From the NCBI GenBank assembly GCA_024346835.1, contig AP024866.1, positions 1 to 64,000 on the forward strand: a stretch of 64,000 bases of DNA. The letters are read 5' to 3'. The stretch is from Vibrio comitans. GTDB lineage: Bacteria; Pseudomonadota; Gammaproteobacteria; Enterobacterales; Vibrionaceae. A model generated the notes under the pieces. That model saw nothing but the letters and a program-made list of their open reading frames with translations, was not told the origin of the DNA and made no database searches. Of the stretch, positions 53,313 through 64,000 are shown piece after piece. How positions within the stretch are numbered: position 1 is the first letter of the stretch; each line of letters opens with the position of its first letter. The translations under genes and the position numbers were made by a program.

Positions 53313-54626
53313 TTAGCTGTTTCCTGATGTTCTGTTATGAGGTCGTGATGGTCTGCTGTTACGTCGCTGATTGTTATTGCGACCTTGAGGTTTGCCAGAA
53401 CCTTGACGACGATTGTTTGGTGAGCGCTGAAGGCGAATCGGCTTCGGCAACTCTTGAATCAAAGCTTCAGGGTCATAATCTGATGCTGGAATAGAGTGAT
53501 CGATGTATTCTTCGATTGCAGGTAGGTTAACTGCATACTCTTCACAAGCGAAACTGATTGAATGGCCGCTTTCACCAGCACGCCCTGTACGGCCAATACG
53601 GTGAACATAATCTTCAGCATCATCCGGAAGGTCGTAGTTAAATACGTGTGTTACCAGTGGAATGTGTAGACCACGTGCTGCTACATCAGTCGCAACTAAG
53701 AAGTCCAACTCACCCGTAGTAAACTGCTCTAGAATTCGCTCGCGTTTTTTCTGCGGAATGTCACCGGTTAAAAGACCCACACGATGTTCATCGGCTGCTA
53801 GATAGCCCCAGACTTGCTCACATTTGTATTTTGTATTGGCAAAAATGATCGCTTTCTCAGGCCAATCTTGCTCAATCAACGTCATCAGTAGAGCGATCTT
53901 ATCTTCATTTGAAGGGTGGAACAGCTCTTCTTCGATACGAACGTTGGTGCGACGCTCTGGTTCTACTTCCACATGCTCAGGATTGTTCATGTGCTCAAAC
54001 GCCAATTCTTGCACGCGGTAAGAAAGGGTTGCAGAGAAAAGCATGTTAAGACGATCTTTCGGCTCTGGCATGCGGCGGAACAAGAAGCGAATGTCTTTAA
54101 TAAAACCAAGATCAAACATACGGTCAGCTTCGTCGAGAACAACGGCTTGGATATGATTAAGGTTAAAGGCTTTTTGCTTGAAGAAATCGATGATACGACC
54201 AGTAGTGCCGATCAAAATATCAACACCTTGTTGCAGTTCATTTAGCTGCTTGTCGTAGCTTTCACCACCATATGCAAGCGCCGCTTTAAGGCCAGTGCTT
54301 GCAATCAAAGCTTCAGCATCACGATGGATCTGAATCGCCAACTCACGCGTAGGTGCCATAATAATGGCGCGCGGCTGGTTCACTGCTCGAGACTCATCGG
54401 CAGGGTTTTTTAGTAGGTAATCAAAAGTAGCGGTTAGAAAGGCTAAAGTTTTACCAGTACCCGTCTGAGCTTGCCCCGCAATGTCTTGGCCAGTGAGCAG
54501 TACTGGCAGCGCTAACGCTTGAATCGGAGTACAATACTCAAATCCTTTTGCTTGCAACCCAGAGATAATCTGAGGGTGCAAATCGAAGTCGGCGAATTTT
54601 TGCTCTGTGATGTGTGTCTTTTTCAT
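53313..54626 (-). CDS. rhlB: DEAD-box RNA helicase RhlB
   Basis: RNA helicase of the RNA degradosome, unwinding structured RNA for PNPase and RNase E. I chose ATG 54626 ([19 protein letters not shown], 437 residues), matching E. coli RhlB's start; an ATG two codons upstream is equally RBS-poor. Motifs: Q motif [48 protein letters not shown], and a basic Arg/Asn-rich tail (about 395-437). Divergent from trxA. Confidence 0.95.
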   Translation of the reverse strand: MKKTHITEQKFADFDLHPQIISGLQAKGFEYCTPIQALALPVLLTGQDIAGQAQTGTGKTLAFLTATFDYLLKNPADESRAVNQPRAIIMAPTRELAIQIHRDAEALIASTGLKAALAYGGESYDKQLNELQQGVDILIGTTGRIIDFFKQKAFNLNHIQAVVLDEADRMFDLGFIKDIRFLFRRMPEPKDRLNMLFSATLSYRVQELAFEHMNNPEHVEVEPERRTNVRIEEELFHPSNEDKIALLMTLIEQDWPEKAIIFANTKYKCEQVWGYLAADEHRVGLLTGDIPQKKRERILEQFTTGELDFLVATDVAARGLHIPLVTHVFNYDLPDDAEDYVHRIGRTGRAGESGHSISFACEEYAVNLPAIEEYIDHSIPASDYDPEALIQELPKPIRLQRSPNNRRQGSGKPQGRNNNQRRNSRPSRPHNRTSGNS

Positions 54627-54738
54627 GAGCATAGAATATCAGCTTACGCTTGCATTAAGAAAGGAAATCCATTCCAATAGGCAATCTAATTGCTGATAAT
54701 CATCAAATCGGCAGCAGAAAATTGATTTGGAGCTAAAG

Positions 54739-55065
54739 ATGAGCGATAAGATTTTGCAGCTTTCTGACGATGGTTTTGAAAGTGATGTAATTAAAGCTGC
54801 AGGCCCTGTGCTGGTAGATTTCTGGGCAGAATGGTGTGGTCCTTGTAAAATGATTGCCCCTATTTTGAGTGAAATCTCAGAAGAGTACGCTGGTAAACTT
54901 ACCATTGGTAAGCTGAATATCGATCACAACCCAGCAACGCCACCAAAATATGGCATTCGTGGTATCCCAACATTACTGTTGTTTAAAGACGGCAATGTAG
55001 CGGCAACCAAGGTAGGTGCGCTTTCAAAGACTCAACTTAAAGAGTTCCTAGACGCAAATATCTAA
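54739..55065 (+). CDS. trxA: Thioredoxin 1
   Basis: Small cytoplasmic disulfide reductase with active site WCGPC at about residue 32-36. I chose ATG 54739 ([17 protein letters not shown], 108 residues) with RBS GGAG; an in-frame TTG four codons upstream overlaps that RBS. Conserved [15 protein letters not shown], buried Asp region, and [14 protein letters not shown] (cis-Pro) are present. Shares the E. coli rhlB/trxA/rho neighbourhood. Terminator follows. Confidence 0.97.
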   Translation: MSDKILQLSDDGFESDVIKAAGPVLVDFWAEWCGPCKMIAPILSEISEEYAGKLTIGKLNIDHNPATPPKYGIRGIPTLLLFKDGNVAATKVGALSKTQLKEFLDANI

Positions 55066-55083
55066 AAATGAGAAAAACAAATT

Positions 55084-55117
55084 AACCGTGTATTTTTTAA
55101 TGCACGGTTTTGTTTTT
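55084..55117 (+). terminator. Terminator after trxA
   Basis: AACCGTG / CACGGTT stem (55084-55090 and 55103-55109) followed by TTGTTTTTT. The remaining leader to rho (about 165 bp) should carry the rho promoter and its autoregulatory leader; no leader peptide was recognised. Confidence 0.8.
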
Positions 55118-55282
55118 TCTAGAAGCTAGACTAGGCTTGTTTTTAGTGCTAGTTTATTGCACGTAAATCATACAATTTTCCTTTTCTTGGTCGATCCTGA
55201 GACCAAATCTCTCTAACTAACACATACAGATCCTATTTTGACTACTAAATCTAATACAAAGACCACCACAAAATCGACCACT

Positions 55283-56542
55283 ATGAATCTAACAGAGTTG
55301 AAGAACAGACCTGTCTCAGACTTAGTGAAACTTGGTGAGAGCCTTGGTCTTGAGAATCTTGCTAGATTGAGAAAGCAGGACATCATATTTTCTACGCTAA
55401 AAGCGCACGCGAAAAGCGGAGAGGATATCTTTGGTGACGGCGTCCTAGAGATTCTACAAGACGGATTTGGTTTTCTGCGCAGCTCAGACAGTTCATATCT
55501 AGCTGGCCCAGATGACATCTATGTATCTCCAAGTCAGATTCGTCGCTTTAACCTGCGTACAGGTGACAGCATTGCCGGTAAGATTCGTCCACCTAAAGAT
55601 GGTGAGCGTTACTTTGCATTGCTGAAGGTTAATACTGTTAACCACGATAAGCCTGACAACGCACGTAATAAGATTTTGTTCGAAAACCTGACTCCACTGC
55701 ACGCTAACGAGCGTATGGTAATGGAAGTGGGTAACGGTGCGACTGAAGATATTACAGCTCGTATCCTAGATTTGGCTTCACCTATTGGTAAAGGTCAGCG
55801 TGGCTTGATCGTTGCACCGCCAAAAGCGGGTAAGACAATGTTGCTACAAAACATCGCGCAAAGTATTGCCCGCAACCACCCAGAGTGTGAGTTGATGGTA
55901 TTGCTTATCGATGAGCGTCCGGAAGAAGTAACCGAGATGCAACGCCTAGTTCAGGGTGAAGTTGTCGCTTCTACGTTTGATGAGCCTGCGTCTCGTCACG
56001 TACAAGTTGCTGAGATGGTAATTGAGAAAGCGAAACGTCTAGTTGAACACAAGAAAGACGTGGTTATCCTTCTCGATTCAATCACTCGTCTAGCGCGTGC
56101 TTACAACACAGTAATCCCTTCTTCAGGCAAGGTTCTAACAGGTGGTGTGGATGCGAATGCACTGCATAGACCTAAGCGCTTCTTCGGTGCGGCTCGTAAC
56201 GTAGAAGAGGGTGGTAGCTTAACTATTATCGCAACAGCGTTGGTAGATACCGGCTCTAAGATGGATGAAGTTATCTACGAAGAGTTTAAGGGTACAGGTA
56301 ACATGGAACTGCACCTAAATCGTAAGATTGCTGAAAAGCGTGTCTTCCCTGCGATTGACTTCAACCGTTCAGGTACTCGTCGTGAAGAGCTGCTTACTAA
56401 GCCAGACGAGCTTCAGAAGATGTGGATTCTTCGTAAGATCGTACACCCAATGGGTGAGACTGATGCGATGGAGTTCCTGATTGATAAATTGGCAATGACC
56501 AAGACTAACAATGAGTTCTTCGACGCAATGCGACGCCAGTAA
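55283..56542 (+). CDS. rho: Transcription termination factor Rho
   Basis: Hexameric RNA-dependent ATPase helicase that ends transcription. I chose ATG 55283 ([19 protein letters not shown], 419 residues), exactly E. coli's length and start; an upstream TTG would add 15 low-complexity Thr/Lys residues. Features: N-terminal RNA-binding domain ([30 protein letters not shown] with RNP-like motifs), Walker [13 protein letters not shown]-loop and R-loop regions ([23 protein letters not shown]). No Shine-Dalgarno is evident, as is common for rho leaders. Confidence 0.97.
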   Translation: MNLTELKNRPVSDLVKLGESLGLENLARLRKQDIIFSTLKAHAKSGEDIFGDGVLEILQDGFGFLRSSDSSYLAGPDDIYVSPSQIRRFNLRTGDSIAGKIRPPKDGERYFALLKVNTVNHDKPDNARNKILFENLTPLHANERMVMEVGNGATEDITARILDLASPIGKGQRGLIVAPPKAGKTMLLQNIAQSIARNHPECELMVLLIDERPEEVTEMQRLVQGEVVASTFDEPASRHVQVAEMVIEKAKRLVEHKKDVVILLDSITRLARAYNTVIPSSGKVLTGGVDANALHRPKRFFGAARNVEEGGSLTIIATALVDTGSKMDEVIYEEFKGTGNMELHLNRKIAEKRVFPAIDFNRSGTRREELLTKPDELQKMWILRKIVHPMGETDAMEFLIDKLAMTKTNNEFFDAMRRQ

Positions 56543-56588
56543 CAGATTTCTTTAGAAATTTGTAATTAACTGAACTTATCGTATGATA

Positions 56589-56616
56589 CGCCACCTAATT
56601 AGGTGGCGTTTTTTTA
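56589..56616 (+). terminator. Terminator after rho
   Basis: CGCCACCTAATTAGGTGGCG perfect 20-bp palindrome (10-bp arms) followed by TTTTTTT. Confidence 0.93.
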
Positions 56617-56690
56617 ATCACGACGATAATTATATGCCAGGACGGCATGGTACCACTAAGCTGGTACACAGGATTACAGGGAGTAAGAGT

Positions 56691-57656
56691 ATGCACAAAA
56701 GGCTATTGGCTACGTTGTTAACTGCCATGCTTGGCTGCTCGTTTGCAGTACAGGCCATTGAACTTAGTGTTGAAGATAAGCAGCAAATGCTATCTGATGC
56801 TCAGTCCCAGAAGAGTGCGCAACGTATAGTGTCGCTCGCCCTATCCGAACAATCCGATCAGGCAAATTTCAATCTGCTTCGAATTAAGCAGCCACAACAA
56901 GAAGTTGTTAGATTTCTCGCTATTAAGGCTATCTCTGAAAGCGCACCTCAATACACCTCTGATTTAGCCGTCTTTGTTGATGCCCAACGCAAGGTAACCC
57001 CTTCACTAAAAATAGTGGAAGAAGGGGATGGTTTTCGATTTGTTTCGCCAGCATTTTCTTATCAGTTAATGGCACAACGTCTTATTGACGATTGGAAGCT
57101 AAATGACCAATTGATAGCTTTGTATGTGGGTGTGGAGAATGAGCAACTTGATTTACGCTCGTGGCTAACGGAGAGCCCAGAGCAGACTTCACAAAGAGAA
57201 AAACTACTTATTAACAACATAGATAAGATCTCTGATGAAGGCTTAACATACCTTGTTGGTCAGATTACAGATAATAGCGTGTTATCTTGGCTCCCAAGTT
57301 CAGATCTGATGGTCGCAATGGCCACGACATCCAATAACCCTGATCTCTACAATATTATGTGGAAGATGAAAGCGGATAGCGCATTAAGCCGAGAGCTAGA
57401 AAGGCTAGGGCAAGAGGGTAGTGACTTTTCAATACAGCAAATGATCGTGGCAAGTCAGAATCCTTCCTTAAGCGAGCGTAGTTTGCAACTGCTAGCCAAA
57501 TACGCGCCTACCTCGCAACCAGCAGAAGATTTTTTGGTCTCTAGGATGAGGAATCAGGGTGATGCTCAGGTGATCACTGAAAGCCTCCAAGGCTATGGGT
57601 ACAATAGTTGGTTTAACCAGTGGGCAAGTAAGTACCCAGAAATATTTAATCGTTAA
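56691..57656 (+). CDS. Secreted protein of unknown function
   Basis: 321-residue protein, not recognised as a named family. I chose ATG 56691 (MHKRLLATLLTAMLGCSFAVQA-IELS) with GGGAG RBS; it has a Sec signal peptide, cleavage after about residue 22. The mature part is helical and rich in Gln, Ser and Leu, with regularly spaced helical pairs resembling HEAT-like repeats (inference). The upstream in-frame start at 56583 lies in the rho terminator. Candidate terminator follows. It sits between rho and ubiD and appears monocistronic. Confidence 0.8.
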   Translation: MHKRLLATLLTAMLGCSFAVQAIELSVEDKQQMLSDAQSQKSAQRIVSLALSEQSDQANFNLLRIKQPQQEVVRFLAIKAISESAPQYTSDLAVFVDAQRKVTPSLKIVEEGDGFRFVSPAFSYQLMAQRLIDDWKLNDQLIALYVGVENEQLDLRSWLTESPEQTSQREKLLINNIDKISDEGLTYLVGQITDNSVLSWLPSSDLMVAMATTSNNPDLYNIMWKMKADSALSRELERLGQEGSDFSIQQMIVASQNPSLSERSLQLLAKYAPTSQPAEDFLVSRMRNQGDAQVITESLQGYGYNSWFNQWASKYPEIFNR

Positions 57657-57673
57657 ATTTGTTAGCGGAAGGT

Positions 57674-57707
57674 GATGGGCTTTTTGCTATACTGCGCCCA
57701 TCTTTTT
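57674..57707 (+). terminator. Terminator-like hairpin before ubiD
   Basis: GATGGGC / GCCCATC perfect 7-bp stem with a 15-nt loop, followed by TTTTT. The loop contains TATACT, a possible -10 of the ubiD promoter, so its dual role is uncertain. Confidence 0.55.
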
Positions 57708-57724
57708 AGGCTAAATGGATTGTT

Positions 57725-59584
57725 ATGAGCTGCAAAGACTTGCGAGACTTCCTTGCCCTTCTGGAAAAAGAAGGACAACTAAAGCGCATCTCCCATCCGG
57801 TCGATCCCGACTACGAAATGACAGAAATCAGCGACCGAACATTGCGTGCTGGTGGCCCTGCATTATTGTTTGAGAACCCAGTTGGCTATGATGTGCCAGT
57901 CTTAACCAATCTATTTGGTACTTCCAAACGAGTCGCTCTTGGTATGGGGCGTCAACAAGTCAGCGATCTACGAGAGGTAGGCAAACTGCTGGCTTATCTT
58001 AAAGAGCCGGAGCCACCTAAGGGCTTTAAAGACGCCTTAGATAAACTTCCTGTATTCAAACAAGTCCTAAATATGCCGGCAAAACGCCTTCGCAAAGCGC
58101 CTTGCCAAGATATCGTCTGGCAAGGGGAGGACGTTGATTTAGATAAGATCCCCGTAATGAGTTGTTGGCCTGAGGATGTTGCTCCACTACTAACGTGGGG
58201 ATTAACGGTGACTCGTGGACCCAATCAGAAGCGACAAAATCTTGGGATCTATCGCCAGCAAAAACTCAGTAAAAATAAAGTCATTATGCGTTGGTTAGCG
58301 CATAGAGGCGGTGCTCTAGATCTTCGTGATTGGTCAGAAGCCAATCCAGGAAAGCCATTTCCTGTTTCGGTGGCTTTTGGTGCTGACCCAGCAACCATTC
58401 TTGGTGCGGTAACACCTGTACCCGATTCGCTCTCTGAATATGCCTTTGCTGGTTTGTTAAGAGGTAGCAAAACTGAAGTGGTTAAGTCAATCAGTAACGA
58501 CCTAGATGTTCCAGCCAGTGCTGAGATTGTGCTAGAAGGTTATATCGACCCTACTGAATTTGCAGATGAAGGCCCTTACGGTGATCACACCGGCTATTAC
58601 AATGAAGTAGAAAGCCACAACGTATTTACCATTACGCATATTACAATGCGTAAAGACCCTATCTATCACAGTACCTACACAGGGCGCCCGCCAGATGAAC
58701 CTGCGGTATTGGGTGTCGCTCTTAATGAAGTCTTTGTCCCTATTCTGCAAAAGCAATTTCCAGAGATAGAAGATTTTTATTTGCCTCCAGAGGGGTGCTC
58801 TTATCGCATGGCGGTTGTGACCATGAAAAAGCAGTACCCGGGTCATGCTAAGCGCGTGATGATGGGAGTGTGGTCTTTCTTACGTCAGTTTATGTACACC
58901 AAATACGTTTTGGTATGTGATGAAAGCGTCGACGCTCGAGATTGGAACCAAGTTATCGCGACAATGACAGAGCACATGCAGCCGAAACGCGACATTGTGA
59001 TGATTGAGAACACCCCGATAGACTCTCTTGATTTTGCTTCACCAGTCGCTGGGCTAGGCTCGAAAATGGGACTAGATGCAACCATAAAGTGGCCAGCAGA
59101 GTTAGCAATGTCTAATGGCGACGTCTCTAGCACTTTCTCCGCTCTGCAGCAGGAAAAAGCCGAGCAACTATTTGACGGACTAAAACAGCAACTTCCATGC
59201 ATAAAGGATTGTTATTTACCAACTGAAGCAGGCTTTGGCGGAATGGCTATCCTATCTATAGATAAGCAACAAGCTCATCAAGGAATAGAAGTGATCGATG
59301 CCGTGTTAGCGGAGTTTTCTCATTATACTGAGATGAAGTTTGTCATTGTCTGCGATCAAGACGTCAATGTTAGAGACTGGAATGATGTAATTTGGGCTAT
59401 TACCACCCGTATGGATCCCGCTCGTGATAGTAAATTTATCGATGGGCCACAATCTCAACTCGGTATAGATGCGACTAACAAGTTGCAAGGCGAGGCGACG
59501 AGGGAATGGGGTAGGCCTATCCATAAGGATAAAGAACTCGTTGCTCGTATTGATAAGATCTGGGAACAACTCAACATCTTATGA
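57725..59584 (+). CDS. ubiD: 4-hydroxy-3-polyprenylbenzoate decarboxylase UbiD
   Basis: Prenylated-FMN-dependent decarboxylase of ubiquinone biosynthesis. The 619-residue product is longer than E. coli UbiD (497) because of a C-terminal segment of about 120 residues that contains repeated elements ([23 protein letters not shown] echoes [23 protein letters not shown]). Catalytic UbiD motifs include [11 protein letters not shown] with the active Glu and [12 protein letters not shown]. Overlaps the ferredoxin-like gene by 4 bp. prFMN is supplied by UbiX, not present here. Confidence 0.93.
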   Translation: MSCKDLRDFLALLEKEGQLKRISHPVDPDYEMTEISDRTLRAGGPALLFENPVGYDVPVLTNLFGTSKRVALGMGRQQVSDLREVGKLLAYLKEPEPPKGFKDALDKLPVFKQVLNMPAKRLRKAPCQDIVWQGEDVDLDKIPVMSCWPEDVAPLLTWGLTVTRGPNQKRQNLGIYRQQKLSKNKVIMRWLAHRGGALDLRDWSEANPGKPFPVSVAFGADPATILGAVTPVPDSLSEYAFAGLLRGSKTEVVKSISNDLDVPASAEIVLEGYIDPTEFADEGPYGDHTGYYNEVESHNVFTITHITMRKDPIYHSTYTGRPPDEPAVLGVALNEVFVPILQKQFPEIEDFYLPPEGCSYRMAVVTMKKQYPGHAKRVMMGVWSFLRQFMYTKYVLVCDESVDARDWNQVIATMTEHMQPKRDIVMIENTPIDSLDFASPVAGLGSKMGLDATIKWPAELAMSNGDVSSTFSALQQEKAEQLFDGLKQQLPCIKDCYLPTEAGFGGMAILSIDKQQAHQGIEVIDAVLAEFSHYTEMKFVIVCDQDVNVRDWNDVIWAITTRMDPARDSKFIDGPQSQLGIDATNKLQGEATREWGRPIHKDKELVARIDKIWEQLNIL

Positions 59585-59850
59585 CGTACAAGGTAGAACT
59601 TTTACCCAGTGGTGTAATATTTGAGATAGAGGAACAGCAAACCATATTAGACGCTGCTCTATCTCAGAACATCGCATTCCCTAATCGGTGCCAAGTTGGA
59701 GCGTGTGGAATGTGTTTATGCCGATTAAAGACTGGTACAGTAGCGTATCAGTTAGAACCTATGCTAACAGAGAAAGAGCAAGCCCAAGGCTGGGTCTTTG
59801 CTTGCCAAGCGTTTGCTAACACAGATTTAGTACTTACTTTTGATGAGTAA
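59581..59850 (+). CDS. 2Fe-2S ferredoxin-like protein
   Basis: 89-residue plant-type [2Fe-2S] protein. Cysteine ligands fit C-X5-C-X2-C...[15 protein letters not shown] then FACQA. The flanking [15 protein letters not shown] and the 'GWVFACQ' segment match CDO/ring-hydroxylase-type ferredoxins. It overlaps ubiD by 4 bp and the fre start lies 17 bp past its stop, so it is embedded in ubiD-fd-fre. It may accept or donate electrons with the Fre flavin reductase; in E. coli no such gene sits there. Confidence 0.88.
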   Translation: MTYKVELLPSGVIFEIEEQQTILDAALSQNIAFPNRCQVGACGMCLCRLKTGTVAYQLEPMLTEKEQAQGWVFACQAFANTDLVLTFDE

Positions 59851-59866
59851 GGATATAGAGGAAGAT

Positions 59867-60577
59867 ATGACCATTCGTTGCAAAGTAAAATCAATCAAGC
59901 CCCTAGCCAGCAATACATTCCGAGTATTGCTGCACCCTGAAACTCCAGTTGAGTTTGAAGCGGGGCAGTACTTGATGGTCGTAATGGGTGAGAAAGACAA
60001 GCGTCCTTTTTCAATTGCAAGTAGCCCTTGTCGACATGAGGGAGAGCTAGAGCTTCATATTGGTGCTGCAGAAGAAAATGCTTATGCTCTTGAAGTGGTT
60101 AATCGTATGCATGAAGCGCTAAGCAATGGTAGTGACATTGTTATCGATGCTCCTCATGGCGATGCAGCGCTTAAAGTCAGTGACCGTTCTATGCTTCTTA
60201 TTGCTGGTGGAACTGGCTTCAGTTACGTGCGCTCTATTCTTGATCACTGCATCAGCCAAAATATCAATAACCCAATATATTTGTATTGGGGAGCAAGAAG
60301 TAAATCTCAGCTATATGCTTTTGATGAATTGACGGCCATTGAACAGCAGCACTCAAATATCCACTTTATTCCTGTAGTAGAAGATGATGAAGGTGTTTGG
60401 ACTGGAAAAACCGGTAATGTTCTTCAAGCCGTGATGCAGGATTTTTCGGACCTATCTGAATACGACGTTTATATAGCGGGTCGATTTGAGATGGCAGGTA
60501 GTGCAAGAGAACAATTTATCTTTAATAAGAAAGCTAAGGTCGAACAAATCTATTCTGATGCGTTTGCTTTCATCTAA
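59867..60577 (+). CDS. fre: NAD(P)H-flavin reductase Fre
   Basis: Reduces free FMN/FAD/riboflavin with NAD(P)H; supplies reduced flavin for various reactions, including bioluminescence in Vibrio. I chose ATG 59867 ([20 protein letters not shown], 236 residues) with AGAGG RBS, matching E. coli Fre. Motifs: RPFSIASSP (flavin isoalloxazine contact), [36 protein letters not shown] and the C-terminal SDAFAFI. Third gene of ubiD-fd-fre. Terminator follows. Confidence 0.95.
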   Translation: MTIRCKVKSIKPLASNTFRVLLHPETPVEFEAGQYLMVVMGEKDKRPFSIASSPCRHEGELELHIGAAEENAYALEVVNRMHEALSNGSDIVIDAPHGDAALKVSDRSMLLIAGGTGFSYVRSILDHCISQNINNPIYLYWGARSKSQLYAFDELTAIEQQHSNIHFIPVVEDDEGVWTGKTGNVLQAVMQDFSDLSEYDVYIAGRFEMAGSAREQFIFNKKAKVEQIYSDAFAFI

Positions 60578-60606
60578 AGCTAGCAAAATCGTTCCAAACC
60601 TAATAA

Positions 60607-60634
60607 AACAGCCCGCTTTTTAAGCGGGTTGTTT
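60607..60634 (+). terminator. Terminator after fre
   Basis: AACAGCCCGCTTTTTAAGCGGGTTGTTTG hairpin (CCCGCTT / AAGCGGG stem) with a T-rich tail. Confidence 0.85.
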
Positions 60635-60682
60635 GTTTGTTGAACGCAAAAAAAGAAAGTGCAAAAAACTTATAAAAAACGC

Positions 60683-60849
60683 TTGCCAATGTGACGCGTA
60701 TCTCTATAATGCGCCCTCACTGACACGGCAACAGCGGAAACGCTTCGCAGTGTTTCAGTAGGCTAACTAGCCGAACCAAATTGAGTTTAACTTCTCTTAG
60801 AAAATTAAATTCAAAAAGTGTTTGACACTGAGGTTCAAATCGCTAGAAT
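60683..60849 (+). promoter_or_regulatory. Tandem rRNA promoters P1 and P2, second operon
   Basis: P1 TTGCCA (60683-60688), 16 bp, TATAAT (60705-60710); P2 TTGACA (60822-60827), 16 bp, TAGAAT (60844-60849). Both are nearly copies of the first operon's promoters with small changes in spacer and discriminator. boxA-like CTCTTTAACA follows near 60900. The leader lacks a 23-nt segment present in the first operon (about 25000-25014). Confidence 0.9.
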
Positions 60850-61111
60850 GGCCGTCCGCTTTGAGAGACTCCTCACAAAAGGAATCATCGAAAAGCAACG
60901 CTCTTTAACAATTTAAACCTATCAATCTGTGTGGGCACTCGTTGATGATAATCGAAAAGATTTATCAATGAACTGAGTGACCAATACAATGATTTTTAAT
61001 CATTGGCACAGTCAATTCATTATCGTTCTGTTGGAACGATAATAGCTTTAAAATTACATAGTAGTTTTGAAGTCAGTATTCATTGAGCCGGTCGCAAGAC
61101 CAAAAAAACTT

Positions 61112-62664
<1,553 letters not shown>

Positions 62665-62740
62665 TACGATGATTACTCACGATGAGTGTCCACACAGATT
62701 GATATGGTTTAGAAAGTTAGAGCAGGAAAAACTTCCAGAT

Positions 62741-62816
62741 GGGGCTATAGCTCAGCTGGGAGAGCGCCTCGCTGGCAGCGAGGAGGTCTGCGGTTCGATC
62801 CCGCATAGCTCCACCA
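62741..62816 (+). tRNA. tRNA-Ala (GGC)
   Basis: 76-nt cloverleaf in the 16S-23S spacer of the second operon: acceptor GGGGCTA/TAGCTCC, anticodon GGC in CTGGCAG with stem CCTCG/CGAGG, T-loop GGTTCGATCCC, encoded CCA end. It replaces the Glu-Lys-Val trio of the first operon. Confidence 0.96.
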
Positions 62817-63154
62817 TCTTTAAGTGTTTTTGTTCTTTTCTCTAGAAAGAATAGAGAATATTTAAAAATGGTTTCGTAAGAAACTTGCTCTTTAACAATT
62901 TGGAAAGCTGACGATAAATAATGTGATTTCATTATTTATCAAATTTAAAAGTTCTCAAATCCTAATGATTTATCATTAGGTACCAACACACATTCAAGTG
63001 TTCTTGGGAATGTATTCTTGCCAGAATGCATTCAAATTTGAGTCCGGCAAAATCGAATGTTATCTCGCTCATAATAAAGAGATAACGCACCTTGGAAACG
63101 TCATACTGCAGCGTAGCAACTGCATTGCGTAAGCAAGACCCTTTGGGGTTGTAT

Positions 63155-64000
63155 GGTTAAGTGACTAAGCGTACACGGTGGATGCCTTGGCAGTCAGAGG
63201 CGATGAAAGACGTAATAACTTGCGATAAGCCCAGATTAGGTAGTAATAACCATTTGAGTCTGGGATTTCTGAATGGGGAAACCCACGTGCATAAGCACGT
63301 ATCGTTATGTGAATACATAGCATAACGAGGCAAACCCGGGGAACTGAAACATCTAAGTACCCGGAGGAAGAGAAATCAACCGAGATTCCGAAAGTAGCGG
63401 CGAGCGAAATTGGATTAGCCCTTAAGCTTTTAATGCGTCAGGTGAAGAGTCTGGAAAGTCTCGCAGTATAGGGTGATAGCCCCGTAACCGACAACGCATT
63501 TTAAGTGAAAACGAGTAAGGCGGGACACGTGATATCCTGTTTGAACATGGGGGGACCATCCTCCAAGGCTAAATACTACTGACTGACCGATAGTGAACCA
63601 GTACCGTGAGGGAAAGGCGAAAAGAACCCCTGTGAGGGGAGTGAAATAGAACCTGAAACCGTGTACGTACAAGCAGTAGGAGCGCCTCGAAGCGTGACTG
63701 CGTACCTTTTGTATAATGGGTCAGCGACTTATATTCAGTGGCAAGGTTAACCGTTTAGGGGAGCCGTAGGGAAACCGAGTCTTAACTGGGCGTTCAGTCT
63801 CTGGATATAGACCCGAAACCAGGTGATCTAGCCATGGGCAGGTTGAAGGTTGAGTAACATCAACTGGAGGACCGAACCGACTAATGTTGAAAAATTAGCG
63901 GATGACTTGTGGCTAGGGGTGAAAGGCCAATCAAACCTGGAGATAGCTGGTTCTCCCCGAAAGCTATTTAGGTAGCGCCTCGGACGAATACCAATGGGGG
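63155..64000 (+). rRNA. rrl: 23S ribosomal RNA, second copy, cut by window end
   Basis: 5' portion of a 23S gene opening GGTTAAGTGACTAAGCGTAC, apparently identical to the first copy (offset 45,826 bp) over the visible part. The window ends inside the gene; its 3' part and any 5S are out of view. Confidence 0.97.

Overview
The window is gamma-proteobacterial and almost certainly from chromosome 1 of a Vibrio or close Vibrionaceae relative. It opens at the GTG start of dnaA and runs dnaA-dnaN-recF-gyrB. Further order (fadBA/yigZ/trkH/hemG, thi operon, gppA-rhlB/trxA-rho, ubiD-fre), the rRNA sequences and a CsrB-type RNA all fit Vibrio. Species cannot be fixed by eye. oriC itself lies outside the window.

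Layout. 1-6.3 kb: replication initiation and gyrase. 6.4-10.1 kb: a sigma32/ROSE-type heat-shock leader with a small heat shock protein gene, then an unusual STAND-GNAT-winged-helix regulator divergent from a secreted protein and a truncated globin; three 11-bp tandem repeats sit in the divergent promoter. 10.1-18.2 kb: avtA, glyQS, a Mn exporter gene behind a yybP-ykoY riboswitch, a 201-bp palindromic element, tusA, an orphan terminator that suggests an sRNA, a LysR regulator and an acuI-type reductase. 18.3-24.6 kb: fadBA with a FadR-like operator, yigZ, trkH, hemG. 24.6-30.6 kb: a complete rRNA operon with tRNA-Glu/Lys/Val in the spacer and tRNA-Ser downstream.

30.8-35.5 kb: crcB and a TPP-riboswitch thiEFSGH operon that lacks thiC. 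35.5-43.4 kb: an aminopeptidase P, a TsrA-like regulator, a four-gene bufferin-type (DUF2282/DUF692/DUF2063/DoxX) copper-related RiPP operon, and SOS-type uvrD and marC. 43.6-44.2 kb: a CsrB sRNA on the minus strand with an upstream GacA/VarA box. 44.2-60.6 kb: ggt, exporters, recQ, a preQ1-riboswitch yhhQ, ybiB, gppA-rhlB, trxA, rho, an unknown secreted protein, and ubiD-ferredoxin-fre. 60.6-64 kb: a second rRNA operon (tRNA-Ala spacer) cut by the window end within 23S.

Most genes are housekeeping. The window is rich in RNA-level control: ROSE thermometer, Mn2+, TPP and preQ1 riboswitches, CsrB, and a possible attenuator in the RiPP operon. Three parS-like palindromes (31.9, 35.5, 49.9 kb) fit an origin-proximal centromere. 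The least explained pieces are the STAND-GNAT-wHTH regulator with its two-gene divergent partner, the orphan-terminator sRNA candidate, and the thi operon without thiC. No prophage, insertion sequence, CRISPR array or integron was seen.
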